From contig CANRLR010000013.1 in the NCBI GenBank assembly GCA_947631505.1, positions 1 through 64,000 of the forward strand: a DNA stretch of 64,000 nt, written 5' to 3'. A program made the translations under genes and the position numbers. Origin of the DNA: an uncultured Lachnospiraceae bacterium (GTDB lineage: Bacteria > Bacillota > Clostridia > Lachnospirales > Lachnospiraceae). Shown here in pieces: positions 17,691 to 28,900 of this stretch. The notes beneath the pieces are model-generated. The model was not told the DNA's origin. It ran no database searches and worked only from the letters and a program-made list of their open reading frames with translations. Positions within the stretch are counted from its first letter, which is position 1, and every line of letters starts with the position of its first letter.

Positions 17691-18458
17691 AAAGCGCCCG
17701 TCCTCTACATGATAGGCACAGGTGGAAAGTGTCAGGAATACATCACCGAACTCAGCCTTCACACCTGTGTCATACAGTGAGAGTTTTTTAATATTTCTGT
17801 AAAAATCATCAAACTGTTTCTTTGTATCTGCCTGATAGAACTGATAATATTTGAACACATCATCCTCCTTTTTATAGACCTGTGACCGGAACACCGCCAC
17901 AATCTCATACATCCTTTCTTCGTAGAGCGTATCAAAGGAAATCGTGGGATGTTTTCTATAAAAATCCTTCTGCAAATAACGGTCCAAATCCCCGAACATA
18001 GAACCGTCCCTCATATTGTGACCGTAAATGATGAAATTTGTTCCCTCTGCCAAATCCGCCTCTTCTTTTACATAAAGACAGCCGTATTTGCTTTTCTCCC
18101 TATAAAAATCATGGTAGAGATAATATTCGTTATCGTCACACTGCATGACCGGATAATCTATGTTCGTGCCTTTCACCGTAATCCAGCCTGCCATGTCGTG
18201 GTTTGCCTTGTATAATTTTCTATACTTCTTCAAAATGACAGGTTCGGCTTTTTCCCCATCTGTCTCTTCCAAATGTTCCGTCTCCTGTTTGTTATCCCTG
18301 TCTGTTTCCTCGGTAAACTGTTTGGACTGTATCAGATCCTCCTGCTGTCTGTGCTGTCTTACAGACTGGAAATATGCCTGCCCCAGTCGGATCAAGCACA
18401 AGAAGACAATTCCAAGAAGAATCCAACGCAGGTACTTGTATTTCTTTTTATTCTCCAT
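17664..18458 (-). CDS. srtB: Class B sortase
   Basis: Membrane-anchored transpeptidase that attaches surface proteins to the cell wall. One N-terminal helix is at about residues 10-28, followed by an acidic linker and the sortase barrel. The catalytic residues are visible: His147 in YGHNM, Cys247 in TLSTCAY and Arg255 in DGRFVV; the TLSTC and DGRF pattern and the long N-terminal region point to class B. It is downstream of the giant surface protein, whose C-terminus carries a PETG sorting motif, and of a sensor kinase. The giant protein is its likely substrate, though class B enzymes often prefer NPQTN-like motifs, so a second sortase is possible. Confidence 0.93.
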   Translation of the reverse strand: MENKKKYKYLRWILLGIVFLCLIRLGQAYFQSVRQHRQQEDLIQSKQFTEETDRDNKQETEHLEETDGEKAEPVILKKYRKLYKANHDMAGWITVKGTNIDYPVMQCDDNEYYLYHDFYREKSKYGCLYVKEEADLAEGTNFIIYGHNMRDGSMFGDLDRYLQKDFYRKHPTISFDTLYEERMYEIVAVFRSQVYKKEDDVFKYYQFYQADTKKQFDDFYRNIKKLSLYDTGVKAEFGDVFLTLSTCAYHVEDGRFVVVAKRKK

Positions 18459-18520
18459 ATACTTGTTTCCAATCTATGTTTAATCTCTTACCAATATCTC
18501 CACTTATTATTTAATTAATT

Positions 18521-19831
18521 TCAATTAATCGTATTATTTCGCATCTTTTCACGCTTCGACCTCACCATCACATCCAGCACAAAATTCCCACTATCCGTGT
18601 AAGCGAACATATCTCCGTCAAGTGCTGCCGACGCTTCCTGTATCGTGGCAAGGCCAAAACCATGTCCCGGCTCTTTCTTGCTGCTTCCCGGCACGATTCC
18701 TTTTTTCACAGACAAATCTCTCTGACATTTATTTTTTATCCGGATCAGCAGGTATTCCCTGCTGTATTTCATCTGTACCGATGCCTCCCGCTCTTCCGTG
18801 GGAAGTTCTGCTGACGCCTCCCATGCATTTTCCAGTCCATTAGAAAGAATCTGGCACAGCTCCATGTAGGGGAGTTCCTCCTCACCTACCTGAATCTCCA
18901 GATGCAATTTCATATCCAGCTCTTGAAATTTCTGAAAATAATGGCTGAATACGGCGTTTAAATACATATTTGTACAAAACGGCTTAATAACCGGCTCCAT
19001 CTCGGATTCCAAACTTTTTAAGTATATGACTACTTCCTCTATTTTCCCTGCTGCCAAAAGCCCCGACAGGGTAATGGCATGGGCCTTCATATCATGCTTT
19101 AATTTCCGTATCTCATGCTGGCTCTCAAGCTGAAGCTCCAGAGAATGCTTCTGTTCCGATAAAATTCTCTCACTCTGCTGCTTCCTGTTTAAAAGGAGCT
19201 GCCGGTAAAGGGCGGTAAACATCGTCGCATAAGTAAAAAACATCAAAAGCAGTATCAGCACACACACCGGAGCATCCTCCGGGCGTTTGTCAATATTGGT
19301 GGGAAAAGTCGACACAACTGCAATCAGTACATAGTAAAGCATGGTCAATCCTGCAAAAATGCCCCAGCCTTTATCTACTGCCTCCTGAAGTTCCAGATAA
19401 GGCTTTCTGAAATACCGGTACACAACATATTCCAAAAGGGGATACAGAATCAGCCTGCTTACGAACATCAGCACATACTGCCCGCCTCCCAAAAAAGTAT
19501 CTAAAAGATTCGTCGCTACCAGCACCCACAGACAGCTTGTGTCCGCAAGACAGAAGGTAAGCAGAAATTCCCCTTTCCTGTCCTTAGAAAGTATCCAAAA
19601 ATAAATGAAACTTGGCAGTGAACAGGTTAAGAGTAACAGTTTTCCCATCTGATCTCCCAGCACTGCCAGTCCGATCCCGTTCAACAGCATCAGGACTCCA
19701 ATCCCGGCTCCTGACAGTATCCATGTTTTTTTTCTGCTGAAACGTGACCGGAACAGCATAACAAAAATCAATGCAACATGTATCATACACCAATAAACGG
19801 ACAAATCCCGAAGCAGTATATTTCCCATCAC
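18521..19831 (-). CDS. Sensor histidine kinase, GHKL (AgrC-like) type
   Basis: Membrane sensor kinase. Six or seven hydrophobic helices (residues about 5-215) form the input domain, as in peptide-pheromone receptors of the AgrC/ComD class. A coiled coil then carries the phosphoacceptor histidine in KLKHDMKAH (about 245). The GHKL ATPase domain has the N-box LSNGLENAWEA (about 330) and the G-box GHGFGLATI (about 400). No response regulator gene is adjacent, so its partner (probably LytTR-type) is elsewhere. It lies between the giant surface protein and the sortase, suggesting control of the surface module. An RBS-like GGAGGTGG precedes the ATG. Confidence 0.88.
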   Translation of the reverse strand: MMGNILLRDLSVYWCMIHVALIFVMLFRSRFSRKKTWILSGAGIGVLMLLNGIGLAVLGDQMGKLLLLTCSLPSFIYFWILSKDRKGEFLLTFCLADTSCLWVLVATNLLDTFLGGGQYVLMFVSRLILYPLLEYVVYRYFRKPYLELQEAVDKGWGIFAGLTMLYYVLIAVVSTFPTNIDKRPEDAPVCVLILLLMFFTYATMFTALYRQLLLNRKQQSERILSEQKHSLELQLESQHEIRKLKHDMKAHAITLSGLLAAGKIEEVVIYLKSLESEMEPVIKPFCTNMYLNAVFSHYFQKFQELDMKLHLEIQVGEEELPYMELCQILSNGLENAWEASAELPTEEREASVQMKYSREYLLIRIKNKCQRDLSVKKGIVPGSSKKEPGHGFGLATIQEASAALDGDMFAYTDSGNFVLDVMVRSKREKMRNNTIN

Positions 19832-19893
19832 TCCACCTCCTCAAACAGATTTCCCAGTACCGTTCTCTGACCCCGCCATAATAGCGTCTGAAC

Positions 19894-19912
19894 ACCGGAG
19901 CCGCCCTCCGGT
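19894..19912. other. GC-rich hairpin between surface protein and kinase genes
   Basis: A 7-bp perfect stem (ACCGGAG/CTCCGGT) with a 5-nt loop lies in the 127-bp gap. There is no following T-run, so it is not a standard terminator. It might attenuate or protect the long upstream mRNA. Confidence 0.45.
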
Positions 19913-19958
19913 TCACATTTATATATCATAATAACACACTTTCTTTCACTGTGAAATA

Positions 19959-22900
19959 TTAATCTCTCTTTTCCATTTTTTTCTTCCTGCCAAAAAAGAC
20001 TACTCCAAGACCGCTAAGCACCGTAAGCAGGAAATACAAAAATGTTCTGCTCTCGTCACCGGTTTCCGGTGCTTCCTCAGCCTGTGGGTTCCGCTTGGCT
20101 GTATTTGCTTTCTGCCCACTGCTGCCGCCGGCCGCATCCTGCCCGGCCATGTCGTTGTTCGGTGCTTGGCTATTATTCCCAGTATCAGACTTATTATTTT
20201 TCCTCTCCCCAATTGCGGAAATCTTTTCTTTTACGACATCTCCACAAGCCATGCAGTATTTCTCCCGCTCACCGCTTGTCGTATCCGTCGCTTCTTTTAC
20301 CACCTTCCATTCGCCGTACTTATGCCCGGTGGCAGGAATCGCCTGTACGTCCTTCACTTCGCTGCAATACTTACAATGAACAGATTTGCTTCCTTCTTCC
20401 GTACACGTTACCTCCTTGTCTACCGTAGCGGTCTCTTCCCATGTATGATTGCCTCCGGCACAGACAGAAACATCCTGATAGATAATCGCATATACGGAGA
20501 ACCGGTCTGTCTCAAAGGTCAGCTTTCCGTCTTTTTCCTGAGTAGGCAGAGCATCTATTTCTGTTCCGGCACCGCTCTCATGTATACGAACCACTGTGAA
20601 TTTCCTCTTATATGCTTCCGATTTCGGATTTCGGATGCCGGCCGGTATACCAAGTGTGATGGTAACGGCTTCCTTCACTTCATGCACGTCTTCTACAGTT
20701 TTTTCTGTACTCGTAGTCACAGTGCCGCTTTCCGGATCTGTTTTCTTTCGGATAGCAGTTATCTTCTTGTACATGGATAAATCCACATATACTAACCCCG
20801 GTTCACCCGACAGTTCTTCATCGCTTAAAGAATCCGCGCTCTTTATCTCCTCTACTGCCTTTTTAATAACTTTCTCCCGTTGTGTTCCATCCGGCTCCTT
20901 GTCCGGATCCACACGGTTCACCTCAACAACAATCTCAATGTCGGTTCCTTCCTCCAGAACAGCCTTGCGCTCATCCTCTTTCAGCACCACTTCCTGAAGT
21001 TCAGAAACGTCCTGCTCTACAATGGCTTCCGTTACCGGTGCTTTCTCCTCTACTTCTACTTCCTTCGTGACACTCCCGGAGGCTTCACTTCCACCTGCAG
21101 GAATCAGACCCCATTTCAGTTCTCTGCCACAAACCGTGCAGATTTTTTTCTTCTTGCCGGCTTCTGTTTGAGAGGCTTCCTCCTCGATGATCCAATCGCT
21201 TTCCATATGGACCGCCTTGTCTAAAGCCAATCCGCAGACATTGCATATATGCCAATGTTCTTTCGCCTGACATAGCCATGCTTTTCCCGGCTTATGCCCC
21301 ATAGCAGGAATGATTTCCGTATCTTTCGTTACACTGCATCTGCTGCAATGGATGGATTTGCTTCCGTCTTCCGTGCAGGTAGCCTCTTTATCAATCGTTG
21401 CCTGACTCTCCCATGCATGGTCTCCGGCAGTATTTTCCGTTTCCACCATACCGCACTTCTCACAGACACGGGTCTTAACGATACCGGTACATTCGGATAC
21501 AGTTTCTGTCCATTTTCCAAAGTTATGTCCGGTGGCAGGAAGCGTTCTCTCATTCTGCGTTGCTGAACAGATCCTGCAATGCTGAGATTCCATGCCTTCC
21601 GTCGTACATCCATTCTTTTTATCCAAAGTATATTTTATACTGCCTTCTCGGGTTGTTTCCCAAACATGTGCTGCCGGAATATCTTCGGTTTCCACCTTCC
21701 CGCATAACCGGCAGATATGTTCACGCAATCCGGCTTCTGTGCAGGTCCCCTGCATTTTCGTAGCCCATTCCCCATAAACATGATTCTCGGATACCATTAG
21801 AGATATACTGCTCTCATTTCCTGCTCTGTCTACTGCAGCCAAAGTTATTTCACCCTTTGCCGGCAGAAAATAAGTGCCATTCTTATCTGTCAGTTCTTCC
21901 GTCTTTTCCGTTCCATTGAAACGATAGGATACGGCTACTTTATCCAGATTCGGTTCCTCCATGGTAAATGTAACTTCCGTGCCGCCCTCTGCACAGTATT
22001 TTCCTCCATCTGCCACACCGATAAAGACCGGTGCCGTTGCATCCAGTACCACGCCGTCTGAATTCATGTAGGCTGTCCTTCCAGAATTATCCGTTATTTT
22101 TGCATAGATAACCGCATTCTGATCCGGGTCAATGGAAAAAGTCCCGCCACTTGCAATCTTCGTCCATGCACTTTCCGGAATCTCGCTTACCTCTGCTCCG
22201 GTCAATTCTTTTTCGGACACATAATAATGAATGTCTTTCAGTCCGCTTTCACCCTCACCGTCTTCTCCTGTAATGGTAACATCCTTCGTTTCGTTAAAGA
22301 ACAGACCGAACGTCAGGGCATTCCAGAATTCTGTCCAACTGTTATCCTCAATCACAATCGCTCCGAATGGGTCATTCGGGTCCGTAATATACCATATCAG
22401 TTCCACGTTTCCTGTGTAATTTCCGGTTCCGTGCACGCTCAGACTGTATGTGCCATAATACTTTGCATCAACCGTTCCGTCAATCGTATAGTCTGTATCC
22501 TGCACAAGCAGTGCAGCTTCCTGACCACTCGTAAGAGCTTCGTCCCTCACCGTGACCTTCGGCGTAATATCACTTCCGTTGTAAGGATAACTGTTATCTG
22601 AGCTGTCTATAAAAATCTTAATGTCTTCTGACGTCAACGGCTTTTGCAGAATTACAAAATCTTTTTCATTCCCGGCATCCGGCAGCTTATAGTTACTGTT
22701 GGAAAGAGAAGCTGCAGCAGCCGTATAACTTCCGGCAGCCGTCTGTTCCCCGGTCACTGCTACAGTGCATGTATCCTCATTGCAAAGGTTCGTTACCTTA
22801 GCAGACGGAAGGCAGGCCATGCCGCTGTATGTAAACTCCAGATTGCTGAATTCCAGTTGTACCTCTTTTTGTGCAATCGTAAATGAAGTTGTCAGACCTT

Positions 22901-25900
22901 CCTTTGGCAGTTTATAGTTTTCTGCATCCTCACCATTTAAACTACTTGCTGTAGCAGTATAACTTTCTTGTGCCGCCTTTACGCAGCTGTCCTTTTGTCC
23001 ACCGCTTACCTGAATAACCACATTGTCATTTCCTACGATATTCCCGACTTTTGCCACAGGTGCCTGCTCGGTTCCGTTATAGATAAATGCTGTCTCGCCC
23101 CACAGAATGTCCGTCGTTCGCTTCGCTATCGTAAAATCAGCCGTTGCACTTGCCGGTGCGAAGTCCTGTGTTGCGCGATAAGTAAGCCGCACGGTGTAAT
23201 CTCCGGCTCTTTCCGGTACTGCTTCCGTATATGTACTGTCTGCGGCATCTTTTTTCTTATATTCATAATTCGCCATATAATCTTCATGGCTTTCGGCGTA
23301 TGTATCATAATCGCCCGTTTTCACTTCCGCCGTCGGCAGGACCGGCTTGTCTCCGTAAATCCATCCGTCTCCCGGAATCGTGACAGAAACCGACCCTGCC
23401 GCCTTATCAATAATGAAATCCTTTGTAATCTTGTCTTCCTCTTTTGGCAGTCTGTAATTTTCATTAGAAAGCCCGTTTGCTTTCGCAACATAGTCCCCAA
23501 ACTTCACTGCTGTTCCGTCTGCTGACAGCGCGCTTCCTTCCTTTGCCGAAACGTGCACTGTCACTTCGCAGACATCTTTTTTATTTCCCTGACTGCAGAG
23601 GTTCGTCACCTCGGCTGCCGGCACCTTTGCCGTACCGTCATACCCGAATTCACCACTGTCCCAAAAGATCTCAGCCTCTTTCTGGGCAATCACATAGGTC
23701 GTAGAAACCGTATCTGAATTTTCCGCCAGACAATAATTCGCATTGTCAAGTGCCGCTGCCGTTGCCGAATAGCTGCCCACGCCTGTCTTTACACATGCGT
23801 CTGTCTGTCCTCCGTCAATGACTGTTACCTTACAGGTATCCCCCTCAATAAGGCTGCCTGCGTTTACCGTGGCAGTCGGACTCTGCTCCGCTCCATTATA
23901 AATCAGCTCCTGATCCGTCCATGTAAGCGTTACCGGCTTCGGTGCAATCGTAAATGCATGTGTGTTTGCGCCCGGCAGCTTATAATTGGCCGCATTTGAC
24001 CCATCTGTTCCAGTCAGTTTGCTTGCCGTGGCGGTATATTTTTCCACCCCCGCCTTCTGACAGCTGTCCTTCTTCTCTCCGGTCACAATAACCGCAAGCT
24101 TTTCTTCTCCCACAAGTCCTGTCGCCGAAGCAGCCGGCACCTGTGATGCTCCGTTATATGTAAAGGCTGCACTGCCCCATGAAAGCCCGATTTCCTTCTG
24201 TTGAATTGTGATGTCAAAGGTATGCTCTGCACTTCGGAAATAATTCGTTTCATCCTGTGCCACGCTGACTTTCACCGTATAGGTCCCGGCATCTTTCGGA
24301 AGACCAACCACGTATGAATTGTCTGCAGCACCTTTCTTTTTATACTGATAGCCCGGTGTTTTTCTTGAGCCGCTCACAGCCACCTTAAAATCTGTCCCTG
24401 CCGCTACTGCACCTCCGTCATAAACCGGAGATTTAATATCGCTGATTGTAATACCGGAATTATTGTATACCCGGAAACTGTAAGTTCCCTCAGATGTATT
24501 TCCCGCATGGTCTGTCACGTTGACGGTAATATTCACAGCTCCATCAGGGATTTCGCCTGCCGGAATCGTAAACGTATCATCTGTTATAGTTTTCGACGCA
24601 TAATTATGGTCGACCGTCTTTTTAGCGGTGGTTCCCACTTGATAGCTGACTGATTTGATTCCACCGGAAATGCCGCTGTCATTTAACTTGACCGTAATGT
24701 CCGGCGCATCCGGATAAGCTTTCCCAGAGACTGCCGTTTTTCCATCGACTTGAAATCCTACCGTAACCTTTTTTGTATCGATCTGAATCGGTCCTACAAA
24801 GCCCTCCTTTTTGTTCGCTTCCCTTCCTATCGTGTCGTCACCGGCATTGTCATAGAATTTATAATACAGATAGCGATTGACCGGCCCGCTTACTGTTATA
24901 CTTTCTCTTGTGCTCGTGCCAGCAAATTCCGTAAGCCCCGTCGTCGGGATTTCGTCCTTAGAGCTCACATACTTATAATACCCCTTTCCCACACCACTTT
25001 GGCTGTCACTGACAGAAAAGCATATCGTCTGGTCGGTGTTCTTCCAGCCGTCCGGCACGCCCGTGACCGTTACGTCTGGCGGCGTAAGATCAAGCTTATC
25101 CACCGTTACGGAAGCGCTGTTTTTTGCCCCGTAGGTCTTATCCTCCACGGTCACTGTGTACGTCCCGTTCTGGGTTGCCAAAAGATTTCCCTTATTCGCC
25201 ACGCTGGTCCGGCCATCCGGCAGGGTTACCAGATAATCCTTCCCTGAATAGCTTCCAAGCGTCCAGATCAGAGTCGCCATATCATTCGTCCATTTGGTCG
25301 GCGCCCCTGTTATGGTAATCGTCGGCGGAGAATTCTTCACGGTAGTCTGTGAAATCACCTGATAAGCGGCGGAGCAGGTCGTGTACGTATGATTCACATT
25401 GTCCGTGACCTTGATGTGCAGATACTTTTTCGTCAGTGTGCTTTCAGCTGCCGTATAAGATACCGTCTTTGCACCGCTCGAAAGTGTCTTCCACGTAGTA
25501 GGAGTAACCGCGCTGTCTGTCCAGTTATACCGTACCTGCTTTACTCCCGACTGCGCATCAGCATAGTCCACCGGCAGGACAAGCGTTGTGTAAGCGCCGC
25601 CTTTGGATGATTCAACTGAAGCATCTGCCGGCTCTCCGACAGAAGCCGTCGGATTGTCCGTGTCAATTCGTTCAACCTGAACGACTTTGTTGATCGTAAT
25701 ATCTCCCGCTGTCAGCATGAACGTATAAAAACCATTTTTGTAAACCGTAAGGCTCGTTGCTGTTTCATTCATCGTCTCCCACCCAGTGGAACCCGGTCTG
25801 CGGAATTGAAGCTTCTCCGCCCCCCTTGCCGCAATACTTATACTTCTGCTTGTAGCCCAGCTTGTGTTGTCAGCCGTAACGGTAAGCGTGGGCGATGTGC

Positions 25901-28900
25901 TTCCTGCGGCGGGACTGGTTTTCGTGCCGAAGTCAAGACAGGCCTTTTTGTAATCCGAGGCTCCTGTTGTTCCGTATATCCCTTTCACATGGAGATACCA
26001 CTTACCATTGCTCGCACCGCTGCCCGGCTCCTTGCGAATCGAAAGCGGAAGTCCCGAAGAACTCTTTGCAGTCGTAAGCTCTGCAGCCGAAAGCTCCACC
26101 CAGCCATTTGCCGGCAGGTTCGCAGAATCTGACCAGGCGTAGCTCATGCCCGTGGTTTTCGTCTGATCTGCATCTACCGTGATTGTCGCCTTGCCTGTGC
26201 CGTTTGTAATGCCGTTCGCGGTAACCGTGAAATTCGGCGCGGATTTATCAACGGTCGCGGTTGTGTTTCCACTGCCGCTTGATGTTAGCGTTGACCCACC
26301 GTCGCACATATCCCTGATATCACTCGGGTTCGTAATGCTGTTTACGCCAAGCTTTGTTTCTGCATTTGACGCTATTTTTCCCGTAAAATAGAGAACGTTT
26401 GTGTCGGCGCCGCCTGCATAAGAAACCGTTCCCCAAGTCGTCTTAATCTTAACGTTTGAAAGACTGCTGTTTTTGCTGTCAACGATCTCATCGAAAATCA
26501 GAGACACGGTAAAGGTATCACCGACCTTGTATGTGCCGCCCGCCATCGGAGCGACTTTGACGAGCTGGGGTTCTGTGGTGTCGCTGACCTTCAGCCAATC
26601 TGTGTAAGAGTTTACATGCCATATATTGTCAGCACCTCCTGTCGCCGTAAACCACACTTGCGCTGTATCCCCCGGGTCAAAGAGCACATAACCGTCACTC
26701 ACTCTGCCACTTCGTTCGGATTGCTTTGGCCATGTCACTCCACTTGCACCGGGAAAATACCCTGTCTCATCTCCTTCCGAGTGCCCCTTTATTTCCCATC
26801 TTGCCGTGTAGTATGCTTTGCCAAATTTGCTGTCGTCCAGACTGATCGTATCACCGTGCGCATTCCTGCCATCAAGGTCGTCTGGTTGGTGATTTGATAT
26901 CCAAATATGCTCATAGCCGCCTGCCCAGCTATGCTCTGTCATAGCTACTTTCAACTTATAAGAATACCTGGTCGCTGTCTCTTTGAGGTAATCGTTCTCA
27001 TTGGCAGTCCCGACGTCTATTGATCTCTGGACATTGAAATTTACATGACCATTGGCTGCGTTGTAATCACCACGGTTATTAATGAAAGAGACCTGCTTTT
27101 CTTTCACATCGCTCCTGTCTACAACATATTTGTTATCTTCATTCACAGCGACGGATCTGGATTTTTCCGTCGTATAGACGCTCCTGCTCACATCATACGC
27201 ACTGTCCCTATTCATCGTCCTTTTTGCACTTCTATTATTAACGTTATCGTCAAGCTTTGCGCCGCCCGTGACATGGTAGAGCTCCACAGAGTAGGTTCTG
27301 TGGACGTTCGTGTAGGCAGTAGCAGGTTTGCCGGTGTATGCCGTGTTTGCACTCTTTTCGTCTATCGTTATGGTTCTTTCTTTTACTCCGGGACCAAAGA
27401 CCAGCGTGCCATTTGCATGTTTAAAATGCGTACCCCCCACCGCCGAGCCGTTTACCGTGCGGTAGTAGACGGTCTGCGTCCCCTCGCTGCCGTCTCTTGT
27501 GACCGTAAAGGTGCTGCTGCCATTATTACTTATCGTAAAAGTGCCGTATTTGGGCAGACCAAGCCCAATCTCTTTTTCCTCGCTGTAATAAGTAATACCT
27601 CCTGCGACAATATACGCTCTGGCATAGTAAGTCACGCCCTTTTGCAGATTATCCGCCGTAACGGAAATCTTGTCGCCCACCTTGCTGGCCGGCGCAGTAG
27701 TTTCTGCCCTGCCGTTATTTACGGTAAGGCTCGGCGAGTTCATTACTCCCCACACAAAGCCGCTTTTCGTGATTGCGTCCGTGCCGGGATTGTTCAAAGT
27801 TGAGGTGAGATTTTTCGTGCTTTCCGTGAAAACAGGCTTTGAAATATCCACATAGGAAGCAACATAGACGGCTAAGCTCTTTGTGGTGATATTGCCCGCC
27901 TTGTCTTTTACAGTCACGGTAACATTTTTATCACCCGGCGTTTTGGTAAAGTTTGCGGGTACTGTGACCGTGACATTACATTCCGAGACAGGCTCGTTGT
28001 CCGTGATCGTGAGTGCAGCTTTTACTGCACTTTTCACGGTTTCGTCGCTGTCGCCCGTCATAACCTGAACAGGCGTATAAGCAACATTCGGCGGCTGGCT
28101 ATCCTTCCACTGTGCCAAAAGCTTTAAGTCCTGCGTGAGCCTGACGCTGGCACCTTTCTTGTATGCAGCACCGGTAAGGGAATCCTTCCAGTTCTGGAAC
28201 GTATATCCGCTGCGCACAGGCACCGTACTGCTAAGTGTCAGACTGTTTCCCTGCCATGTGGTCTGAAGTGCGGGAACCTTCGTCACACCCTCTGCATTTC
28301 CATTATATATAACAGTCAGGGGACACTGGAACTGCGTCGTGATCTTATTCCCCTCGCCGTCTTCGACGGTAATGTTTACCCGGTCGGATTTTGGATCCGG
28401 AACCTTGACGGTATAGCTGGACGGAGCCAGCCTGATCGTCTTTCCGCCATGGGAGATCTTTACCGTATAGTCGGCAGGATTATTCGAGCCCTTTTTCCCG
28501 ACCTCATTTAATGTGGCAGACACGTCCAGCCAGGTCAATGCCGCCGTCTCATAGGAATAGGCGTATAGAGGCCCTGCATTCAGTGCGCCTCCTCCATAAC
28601 AGAAATAGCGGTATTCGGTAGGAGTGCCGCTATTTGGCACTTCATACAGACCTCCCTGCGGACAGCCGTCAAATCCCTTTCCTGCCTTCACGACATCTAC
28701 ATAGACCTTTACCGTTGTACTCCCATACCAACGATAAATATACATCATACTGTTATTTTTCTCAGCCTTGGCTTTTAAGACCGCACCAGAGCCAAGCATC
28801 GTGACCGCATCCTCCGGACCGTAGACCCCATCCAGAAATGCATAGGTCATCCCCGGCACAAAGTTCTTAACCTCGTTAAAATGATAGTACATAAATGCTT

